Notes under the pieces: generated by a model
Databases searched by the model: none
What the model was told of the DNA's origin: nothing
Seen by the model: the letters and a program-made list of their open reading frames with translations, nothing else
From: an uncultured Lachnospiraceae bacterium
GTDB taxonomy: Bacteria; Bacillota; Clostridia; Lachnospirales; Lachnospiraceae
Assembly: GCA_947165025.1 (NCBI GenBank)
Contig: CAMUYQ010000002.1
Location: 372,001 to 436,000 of the forward strand
Reading direction: 5' to 3'
Length of the DNA: 64,000 nt
Made by a program: the position numbers and the translations under genes
In this document: positions 57,955 through 64,000 of the stretch, one piece after another
How positions within the stretch are numbered: the stretch's first letter is position 1
How the letters are laid out: the number at the start of each line of letters is the position of its first letter

Positions 57955-58623
57955 ATGGGATTTGATGTTCTGTTAAAAGGAAACAACATGATGCGGCTCC
58001 TTGAGGGAGTCGGGGTTGCGCTTAAGATCAGCCTTATCTCGGTTGTGATAAGCATTGTGCTCGGTGTCGTCATCGGTGTGCTGCTCGCACTTAAAAGGCC
58101 GGTGATCACGGCTGTTTTCAGGGCGTATCTGGAGATTGTCAGGATCATGCCGCAGATGGTGCTTCTGTTCATAGTCTACTTCGGGACGACAAAGGCGCTC
58201 GGACTGAACCTTTCCGCGGAGGCCGCATCGATAATCGTGTTCTCATTCTGGGGAACCGCTGAGATGGCAGACCTTGTGAGAGGCGCGCTTGCGGGTATTC
58301 CTGTCATACAGTACGAGGGAAGCGTAAGCCTCGGTATGAACACGTTCCAGACGTACAGATACGTCATCGTACCGCAGATAATCAGAAGGATGATACCGCT
58401 TTCCATCAACCTCATCACGAGAATGATCAAGACTACGAGCCTTGTCATGATGATCGGTATCGTCGAAGTGTTAAAGGTCGGACAGCAGATAATTGAAGCC
58501 AACAGAAAATCATCCCCGGACGCTGCTTTCGGAGTGTTCGCGACCGTATTTCTGCTGTACTTCCTTGCGTGCTGGCCGATAAGCATGTTGTCAAAATATC
58601 TGGAGAAAAAATGGGAGAACTGA
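57955..58623 (+). CDS. Polar amino-acid ABC permease, HisM family, second subunit
   Basis: 222 residues, five helices, three bases after the first permease gene. LEIVRIMPQMVLLFIVYFGTTKALG is a variant of the family's RGTP motif (RIMP), and ALAGIPVIQYEGSVSLGMNTFQTYRYVIVPQIIRRMIPLSIN is the EAA coupling loop. A two-permease, one-ATPase layout is usual for this transporter class (for example TcyLMN). Works with the ATPase encoded one base downstream. Confidence 0.88.
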   Translation: MGFDVLLKGNNMMRLLEGVGVALKISLISVVISIVLGVVIGVLLALKRPVITAVFRAYLEIVRIMPQMVLLFIVYFGTTKALGLNLSAEAASIIVFSFWGTAEMADLVRGALAGIPVIQYEGSVSLGMNTFQTYRYVIVPQIIRRMIPLSINLITRMIKTTSLVMMIGIVEVLKVGQQIIEANRKSSPDAAFGVFATVFLLYFLACWPISMLSKYLEKKWEN

Positions 58624-58624
58624 T

Positions 58625-59371
58625 ATGGATGAGATATTACAGGTAAAGGGAATAACGAAGAGATTCGATGACATAGTCGTGTTCGAGAACCTGAACCTTA
58701 CCGTCAAAAAGGGTGAGGTCGTTGTCATCGTGGGCCCTTCGGGCTGCGGTAAGAGTACGTTCCTTCGCTGTCTCAATGCCCTTGAAGATATACAGGAAGG
58801 CGAGATCACGCTTGACGGTGAGAGCATAAACCGCAACAAAAAGGACATTTCCCGTATCCGCGAAAAGATCGGGATGGTGTTCCAGAGTTACGACCTGTTC
58901 CCGCATCTGACCATTCTTCAGAACATCACGCTGGCACCGGTAAAGGTCAAGAAAAGACCTAAGGCTGAGGCCGAAAAAGAGGCTCTCGAGCTTCTTGAGA
59001 GAGTGGGTCTTCTGTCGAAGAAGGATAACTATCCGAGACAGCTTTCCGGCGGCCAGAAGCAGAGAGTAGCTATAGTGCGCGCGCTCATCATGCATCCTGA
59101 GATACTGCTCTTTGACGAGGTCACCGCTGCACTTGATCCGGAAATGGTCAAGGAAGTTCTTGACGTTGTACTCTCGCTTGCAAAAGAGGGCAGAACGATG
59201 ATCATAGTCACCCATGAGATGCAGTTCGCAAGAGCGGCTGCTGACCGTATGATATTCATTGACGGGGGCAGGATCGTTGAAGAGGGAAAACCGAAGGACT
59301 TCTTCGAGAACCCGAAAACAGAAAGGCTGCAGAAGTTCCTGCAGACCTTTACGTACGATGATGAGAAGTAG
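58625..59371 (+). CDS. Polar amino-acid ABC importer ATPase (cystine-type)
   Basis: 248 residues. Walker A GPSGCGKST, Q-loop MVFQSYDLFPHLTILQNITLAP, signature LSGGQKQR, Walker B ILLFDEVTAALDPEMV and H-loop VTHEMQFAR are as in GlnQ/HisP/TcyN. The family's DE-P-TSALDP motif is here DEVTAALDP, a common variant. Last gene of the operon; it powers the two HisM-type permeases. The convergent Rrf2 gene ends 6 nt later. Confidence 0.92.
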   Translation: MDEILQVKGITKRFDDIVVFENLNLTVKKGEVVVIVGPSGCGKSTFLRCLNALEDIQEGEITLDGESINRNKKDISRIREKIGMVFQSYDLFPHLTILQNITLAPVKVKKRPKAEAEKEALELLERVGLLSKKDNYPRQLSGGQKQRVAIVRALIMHPEILLFDEVTAALDPEMVKEVLDVVLSLAKEGRTMIIVTHEMQFARAAADRMIFIDGGRIVEEGKPKDFFENPKTERLQKFLQTFTYDDEK

Positions 59372-59377
59372 AGCCGA

Positions 59378-59773
59378 TCATAACAGATCGCTTATCTTCT
59401 TTGATGAGAAAAAATCATTCTCGAGCTTATAAAGCTCTTCCCACATTTTTACCGTTTTGCAGACCTTACGGCGGGGGCATTTTTCGGCCTTGTCCGCAAG
59501 GCAGGCAACGGGGGCTATGGAACCTTCCATAAGCTTTATCACTTCGCCGACAGTAACCTTGTCGGCGCTTTTTTTGAGTCTGTATCCGCCGCGTTTTCCG
59601 CTGGCGCCTTCTATCATTCCGCCTTTGACGAGATCCTTTGCGATTATCTCAAGATACTTTTTTGAGATATCCTGACGTTCCGCGATGTCCTTAAGGGGGA
59701 TATATTCTTCTGTTCCCTGCTCCGCCAGATCTATCATTACGCGGAGGGCGTACCTTCCTTTTGTTGATACCAT
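59378..59773 (-). CDS. Rrf2-family transcriptional regulator (IscR/CymR-like)
   Basis: 131 residues. The N-terminal winged helix starts MVSTKGRYALRVMIDLA, with recognition helix SKKYLEIIAKDLVKGGMI and wing SGKRGGYRL. Three cysteines, C91, C99 and C105 (CLADKAEKCPRRKVC), match the [2Fe-2S] ligand spacing of IscR, which CymR lacks. Rrf2 proteins control Fe-S assembly or cysteine metabolism. Its convergent position to the Cys/Met importer operon suggests it regulates that operon. Shared ACCTA/TAGGT half-sites at both promoters support this, but binding is unproven. Confidence 0.9.
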   Translation of the reverse strand: MVSTKGRYALRVMIDLAEQGTEEYIPLKDIAERQDISKKYLEIIAKDLVKGGMIEGASGKRGGYRLKKSADKVTVGEVIKLMEGSIAPVACLADKAEKCPRRKVCKTVKMWEELYKLENDFFSSKKISDLL

Positions 59774-59800
59774 TGTATCGTCTCCTTTGTTCAGACTTTT

Positions 59801-59834
59801 ACCTATTATAACGCGGGGTAAGTAGGTTAATCAA
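59801..59834 (-). promoter_or_regulatory. Promoter of the Rrf2 gene with inverted half-sites
   Basis: Minus strand TTGATT (59834-59829), 18-bp spacer, TATAAT (59810-59805). ACCTA (59801-59805) and TAGGT (59823-59827) flank the -10/spacer, and TTACC...GGTAA is nested, suggesting autoregulation. Confidence 0.5.
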
Positions 59835-59890
59835 TAGTTGAAAAGAAGACGACCCAAATATAAAATAAAAGGAGTCAGGAGGTGACACAT

Positions 59891-60283
59891 ATGCAGAAAG
59901 CAGTTGATTTTCTAAAGAATGCAGAGGTTTATTATCTTGCAACGGTTGACGGCGATCAGCCGAGAGTAAGGCCTTTCGGAACGGCTCATGTGTTTGAAGG
60001 AAAGCTTTATATCCAGACCGGAAAGGTGAAGGATGTGTCAAAGCAGATACATAAAAACCCGAAGGTTGAGATATGTGCGTTCAAGGACGGTGCATGGCTT
60101 CGTATCGCAGCGGAACTTGTAGAGGATGACAGAAGGGAAGCAAGGCAGTCGATGCTCGATGCTTATCCTTCGCTTCAGGGCATGTATTCGGCAGATGACG
60201 GAAATACGGAAGTGTTCTATCTGAAGAATGCTACCGCAACATTCTCATCATTTACGGCAGCTCCGGAGACGATCACGTTTTAA
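59891..60283 (+). CDS. Pyridoxamine 5'-phosphate oxidase-like flavin protein
   Basis: 130 residues from ATG 59891 with AGGAGG eight bases upstream (a GTG at 59882 overlaps that site and is rejected). The split-barrel flavin fold is indicated by VYYLATVDGDQPRVRPFG near residues 14-31 and KLYIQTGKVKDVSKQIHKNPKVEICAF near 41-67. Short members of this family bind FMN or F420 and act as small oxidoreductases; they are not true PNPOx enzymes. Cytoplasmic. Its end overlaps the convergent gene by 11 nt. Confidence 0.88.
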   Translation: MQKAVDFLKNAEVYYLATVDGDQPRVRPFGTAHVFEGKLYIQTGKVKDVSKQIHKNPKVEICAFKDGAWLRIAAELVEDDRREARQSMLDAYPSLQGMYSADDGNTEVFYLKNATATFSSFTAAPETITF

Positions 60284-60659
60284 GATCCTTAATCTTTCCG
60301 GCAAGTTCTTCGTCTATCGCATACCAGCGCTGTACCGTGTTTTCCAGGAAGAAATAGTGCTTGACGTAAAAGCATACAAGGACGAACACGATGACACACA
60401 GAGGTGCCGACGCGATGATCGTGTCGGGCGCAAAGACGATGAGTGTGATCGAAAAGAGAAGTATCACGACCGTAATGAACAATACTATAAGATGAACAAG
60501 GCGCTCGTGCATGAGCCGTGACAGCTTCAGCCTGTGATCGTCAATGATCAGGGAAAGCTCACCGGCCGTTTGGGCGCCTTGTGCTTTTTTAGTAACTTCT
60601 TGTTCATGCCGCCTGCACCACTTCGTTATGTTGATCCCAAATTTTTCGTTATTATTCAT
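60273..60659 (-). CDS. Small membrane protein of unknown function
   Basis: 128 residues. A basic N-terminus (about 1-50) is followed by two hydrophobic helices (about 55-77 and 83-103) and a charged C-terminal tail (RWYAIDEELAGKIKDLKT). No motif recognised. Convergent with the PNPOx-like gene and overlapping it by 11 nt. Two-helix topology with both ends in the cytoplasm is the likely arrangement. Confidence 0.65.
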   Translation of the reverse strand: MNNNEKFGINITKWCRRHEQEVTKKAQGAQTAGELSLIIDDHRLKLSRLMHERLVHLIVLFITVVILLFSITLIVFAPDTIIASAPLCVIVFVLVCFYVKHYFFLENTVQRWYAIDEELAGKIKDLKT

Positions 60660-60714
60660 GCAAATAAATTAACATAATTTTGGAATAATGTCACATTTGC
60701 CAAATAAATATATG

Positions 60715-60743
60715 TTGTACGGCGGCCTGCCGTGTTGTACAAT
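60715..60743 (+). promoter_or_regulatory. Promoter of the second MacAB-like operon
   Basis: TTGTAC (60715-60720), 17-bp spacer, TACAAT (60738-60743). The spacer is GC-rich and contains an interrupted CGGC/GCCG repeat. Confidence 0.55.
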
Positions 60744-60793
60744 ATGTTGTGGTATGTTTCGGAAAACTGTAGCATTTTGGAGGAAACAGAAAA

Positions 60794-62686
60794 TTGGGTA
60801 ACGAGAAAGATCCGGATATCGTTGATATTTCAGATGAGATCAAGGATGTAAAACCGGAAGAAGGACAGGAGAAGAAGACGGGGAAGGAGAAGAAGTCAGC
60901 AAAGAAGGCTTCACAGAATGATCCATCCGTTCAGAAGGAAGTGTCGGTCAGGGAGTTCAGGACGCAGAAGAAAAAGGGTCTTCGCAAGGCTCTCATCATC
61001 ATTGCGATCATCCTTGCGGTCGGCGGCTTTATCACATATAAGGTGATCGAGGCCAAGAACAAGCTTCAGGCTATGATGTCGCAGAGCAATGTTCAGACGG
61101 CAAAGATCGAAAGACGTGATATCTCAAAGGCCATAAGCACTACAGGTACGATCCAGAGTAAGGATGTCCGTACCATCACGAGCCCTCTTGCCGGCGTTAA
61201 GATCGACCAGGTTAACTGCAAGGTCGGTGATATCGTGCAGGCAGGTACCGTTGTTGTTACTTTCTCGCGTGAAGATATAAATAAGAAGATCGGACAGCTC
61301 GAAGAGGATATAACAGAAGCTAAGCAGGCCAAGGCGCTTGATTCGGGAGACAGGAACAATACTTATGTAGGTAGTTATGATACGTCAACGTATAATGTGG
61401 CGAATGCATATGATAAGCTTCTGAAGGCAGAGGCCGACCTACAGAAAGCCAAGGATGATATGACCAAGGCTTGTAATGACAAGGCCGAATACAAAGACAA
61501 ATATCAGCACGCAAAGGACAAAATAGATGAAAAAAAGCGTGAACTCGAAGAGGAAACAATAAGATACAAGGAGTGGAGAGCCGGAATGCCGGCAGCGCTA
61601 ACCGATAAAGATGATATACAAAAAGACTATGAAATGTCTACGAAGGTCAATGATATTCAGACAAAAGTTACTGAATACGAAACTACAATAAAGAGCTATG
61701 ATTCGGGTATAACTACATATGAGAACAGCGAGATATCCGCTCAAAAAGTCCTTGAAACAGCCCAGAGAAACTATGACAGTGCGTGGGTAGAATACAATAA
61801 GCAGGGCCATGACGCAACATTTGACACCGCAAAGGCGGATTACAACAAGAACAAAGGTGATCTTCAGGCAAATACCACCATCAAGGAACTTGAGCGCCAG
61901 AAAGAGCAGAACCAGGACAATCTTGATAACTATATCGTAACGGCTCCGATCACCGGTCTTGTTACGACTGTCAACGCACAGGAAGGTAACGGTTATCAGG
62001 CAACAACAGGAGCACTTCTGACAATACAGGCAGTTGATGTATACGAAGTAACGACACAGGTTGATGAATACGATATCAACAACGTTAAGATAGGACAGAA
62101 GGTCGTTATCATGACGGATGCGACGGGCAAGGATGAGCTTGAAGGCAAGGTAACATTTATCGCACCTACCGCTACGGCTCAGCAGAGCGGATCCACATCG
62201 ACATCAAATACATTTGAAGTAAAGATCGATATCGTTAAGAAGGATGAGAGACTGAAGCTCGGTATGAGCGCAAAGCTCAATATCCTTGTGGATTCACACA
62301 ACAACGTTCTTGCTGTTCCGTATGATGCTATCGAACAGAAGGAGAACGGAGATACAGTCATCTATATCGCAGGCGAAGGAAACGCAGCTTACGGCAATAA
62401 TGATACGGCCGGATCGTTCGGTATCCAGGTCATAGGCAAAGACGGAGAGAGCGTGGATGATGACGATCTGCCTGATTTTGATCCGAATGGAGGCGTGCAG
62501 CTGGCCGAAACCCCGGAATTCACAAACGCGAAGAAAGATGCAAAAGAGGTCAAGGTACAGATCGGTCTTGAAGGAGATTTCTATACCGAAGTCATCTCGC
62601 CTGAGATAAAGGAAGGAATGACCGTGCTTGTTGACAGCAAGGCCGGAGAACTTTCGAATGAAATGGACCTGATGATGGGATTGTAA
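60794..62686 (+). CDS. Efflux adaptor protein, HlyD/MacA-like, with long charged N-terminus
   Basis: 630 residues. The only in-frame start near GGAGG (60778-60782) is TTG 60794, eleven bases away, an unusual start. About 70 highly charged residues precede the single transmembrane helix (about 73-91), then a biotinyl-lipoyl half (TSPLAGVKIDQVNCKVGDIVQAG), a long coiled coil (about 165-370), the second lipoyl half (NYIVTAPITGLVTTVNAQEG) and beta-barrel domains with YEVTTQVDEYDINNVKIGQKV. Partner of the following ATPase and permease. Confidence 0.85.
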   Translation: MGNEKDPDIVDISDEIKDVKPEEGQEKKTGKEKKSAKKASQNDPSVQKEVSVREFRTQKKKGLRKALIIIAIILAVGGFITYKVIEAKNKLQAMMSQSNVQTAKIERRDISKAISTTGTIQSKDVRTITSPLAGVKIDQVNCKVGDIVQAGTVVVTFSREDINKKIGQLEEDITEAKQAKALDSGDRNNTYVGSYDTSTYNVANAYDKLLKAEADLQKAKDDMTKACNDKAEYKDKYQHAKDKIDEKKRELEEETIRYKEWRAGMPAALTDKDDIQKDYEMSTKVNDIQTKVTEYETTIKSYDSGITTYENSEISAQKVLETAQRNYDSAWVEYNKQGHDATFDTAKADYNKNKGDLQANTTIKELERQKEQNQDNLDNYIVTAPITGLVTTVNAQEGNGYQATTGALLTIQAVDVYEVTTQVDEYDINNVKIGQKVVIMTDATGKDELEGKVTFIAPTATAQQSGSTSTSNTFEVKIDIVKKDERLKLGMSAKLNILVDSHNNVLAVPYDAIEQKENGDTVIYIAGEGNAAYGNNDTAGSFGIQVIGKDGESVDDDDLPDFDPNGGVQLAETPEFTNAKKDAKEVKVQIGLEGDFYTEVISPEIKEGMTVLVDSKAGELSNEMDLMMGL

Positions 62687-63403
62687 ATGGACGGGAAGCT
62701 TATCATTGATATGAACAATATCATAAAGAGGTACTTCATAGGAAAGCCCAACGAGCTTGAAGTGCTTCACGGAGTGAACCTTAAGGTTTATGAGGGTGAG
62801 TTCGTTGCGATCGTCGGACCTTCCGGATCGGGTAAGAGTACGCTCATGAACATGATAGGTGCTCTCGATCTTCCGACTGCAGGCCAGTACAGGCTGGATG
62901 GCTTTGATATGTTCAATGCCCGCGAGGACGATCTGTCGGCGATCAGGAATAAAAAGATCGGATTCGTATTCCAGACATACAATCTCATTGCGAGGATGAC
63001 AGCGCTCAGGAACGTGGAACTTCCGATGCTGTATGCGGGCATGGGAAAGAAAGAGAGAAACGTCAGGGCCAAAGAGCTGATGAAGATGGTCGAGATGGAA
63101 GAGAGAATGTACCATAATCCCGATGAACTCTCGGGAGGACAGAAACAGAGAGTCGCGATAGCAAGGGCAATGGCAAATGACCCCGCTATAATACTCGCAG
63201 ACGAGCCTACAGGTGCTCTTGATTCGAATACGGGTCGTCTGATCATGGATATTTTTCACAGGCTTAACAAAGAGCAGGGCAAGACGATCGTGCTCATCAC
63301 GCATTCGCCCGAACTTGCCGAGGAAACGCAGCGTATCATGACGCTGCATGACGGCCTTATAGTAAGTGAGAGAAAGGGGACCGGAAAAGTTGCTGCTGGG
63401 TGA
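62687..63403 (+). CDS. ABC transporter ATP-binding protein, MacB type
   Basis: 238 residues; the ATG directly follows the adaptor's stop codon. Walker A GPSGSGKST, Q-loop FVFQTYNLIARMTALRNVELPM, signature LSGGQKQR, Walker B IILADEPTGALDS and H-loop ITHSPELAE are complete, in the LolD/MacB pattern. It drives the permease whose gene overlaps by 14 nt. Confidence 0.93.
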   Translation: MDGKLIIDMNNIIKRYFIGKPNELEVLHGVNLKVYEGEFVAIVGPSGSGKSTLMNMIGALDLPTAGQYRLDGFDMFNAREDDLSAIRNKKIGFVFQTYNLIARMTALRNVELPMLYAGMGKKERNVRAKELMKMVEMEERMYHNPDELSGGQKQRVAIARAMANDPAIILADEPTGALDSNTGRLIMDIFHRLNKEQGKTIVLITHSPELAEETQRIMTLHDGLIVSERKGTGKVAAG

Positions 63404-64000
63404 AAACATTGCAATGGCGGTTTCGTCAATACTTGCCAACAAGATGAGGGCAATACTGACGATGCTTGGTATCATAATAGGAATAGGCGCAGTTATCGCG
63501 ATCCGTACCGTCGGTAATTCCGTAACAACGTCTTTTAACGATTCGATGTCCTCGATGGGTGCGACAAACATCATGGTCGGTGTCACTCAGAGAGAGACGG
63601 AAAAGGTCAAAAGCGACAGCGGTCTGGAGTTCATGGGCAGAAGAGATCGTAAAGCTGTGCAGGAAAAAGATTATATCAAGGACAATATGATAGAAGAATT
63701 CCGCAAGGAGTTCTCAAAAGAGATCGATAATATCCTGCTCAGTGACAGTCTCGGATCCGGAAGGATAACCGTCGGCAGGAACAGCGCGGCGGTATCGGTA
63801 ACAGGAGGAGACGAGGGATTCTACAAAGGACAGAATATTGAACTTCTTGCCGGGCGTGAGATAGGTGACAAGGCCCAGAAGGGCGGTAAGGCTGTTGCGC
63901 TCCTTTCCGATTATGCGGCAAAGAAGATCTATAATACCGAAGAATATAAGAGTATTATAGGAAATCAGGTTCAGGTTGTTTCGGGACGTTCATTCTATGA
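63390..64000 (+). CDS. MacB-like FtsX permease (N-terminal part, runs off the window)
   Basis: The frame opens at TTG 63390, with AAAGGGGAC (63374-63382) as ribosome binding site, and stays open to the right edge. The start LLLGENIAMAVSSILANKMRAILTMLGIIIGIGAVIAI is the first transmembrane helix of MacB/FtsX-type permeases, followed by an extracellular MacB_PCD-type domain (NSVTTSFNDSMSSMGATNIMVGV, later GREIGDKAQKGGKAVALLSDYAAKKIY). About 203 codons are visible, no frameshift. Third component of this exporter. Confidence 0.88.
   Translation, partial: MLLGENIAMAVSSILANKMRAILTMLGIIIGIGAVIAIRTVGNSVTTSFNDSMSSMGATNIMVGVTQRETEKVKSDSGLEFMGRRDRKAVQEKDYIKDNMIEEFRKEFSKEIDNILLSDSLGSGRITVGRNSAAVSVTGGDEGFYKGQNIELLAGREIGDKAQKGGKAVALLSDYAAKKIYNTEEYKSIIGNQVQVVSGRSFY

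Noticed and set aside
62294..63586. 430-codon open frame on the minus strand opposite the MacA/MacB genes
   Set aside because: It is antisense to two genes with clear ABC and HlyD motifs, has no recognisable protein features and no ribosome binding site.
1..64000. CRISPR array, rRNA operon, insertion sequence or prophage
   Set aside because: No regularly spaced repeats, rRNA-like sequence, transposase, integrase or phage structural genes were found.

Overview
The window reads as a chromosomal segment of an anaerobic Clostridia, most likely Lachnospiraceae. The grounds are a trimeric electron-bifurcating [FeFe] hydrogenase, a ferredoxin-type aldo/keto reductase, Gram-positive style lipoproteins and surface proteins, AGGAGG-type ribosome binding sites, TTGACA/TATAAT promoters and a flagellin-like gene. 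Genus cannot be settled from sequence reading alone. Gene density is high and most genes lie on the + strand.

Layout. 1-7945: tail of a cell-surface polysaccharide locus (flippase-like membrane protein, a kinase/HAD/nucleotidyltransferase trio, glycosyltransferases, a WcaJ-type initiating phosphotransferase). 7949-13558: ClpX with a long linker, then a HydC-HydB-HydA hydrogenase operon. 13593-22258: a large surface protein with InlB-type repeats behind a direct-repeat operator, a membrane acyltransferase coupled to an acyl-CoA synthetase, an aldo/keto reductase, a CAP-domain lipoprotein and a DUF5067-like protein. 22332-30438: TrkA-TrkH potassium uptake, AspS, a UBA-like membrane protein with an OmpR-type two-component system, and a short flagellin. 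30525-30595: tRNA-Trp.

30655-34526 looks accessory: visibly A/T-richer genes directly behind the tRNA (zinc-ribbon membrane protein, SIR2-like protein, ParE-type toxin-antitoxin pair, a double-glycine-leader small secreted peptide). 34726-41402 holds metabolic and odd genes: GNAT, glycerate kinase, HAD, aminotransferase, a membrane-flavodoxin fusion and an alarmone-hydrolase-like HD domain fused to a phosphotransferase. 41513-46208 is a MacAB-like efflux operon behind an 11-bp-period operator. 46256-52884: MnmA, a vWA lipoprotein / ECF sigma / anti-sigma-like operon, a carboxylesterase and a Thr-rich secreted protein.

53551-59773 is the most striking region. A strong promoter drives a 42-codon leader peptide containing CMCCMCC, followed by mutually exclusive antiterminator and terminator structures. 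Behind it lies an operon with two complete ABC importers (methionine MetNI; cystine-type HisM/HisM/ATPase) served by one lipoprotein in which a family-3 binding protein is fused to a MetQ-type binding protein. A convergent Rrf2 regulator with three IscR-like cysteines closes the block. I read this as a sulfur-amino-acid uptake system controlled by ribosome-mediated attenuation on Cys (and possibly Met) codons, probably with a repressor at the promoter. The window ends inside a second MacAB-like operon (60715-64000).
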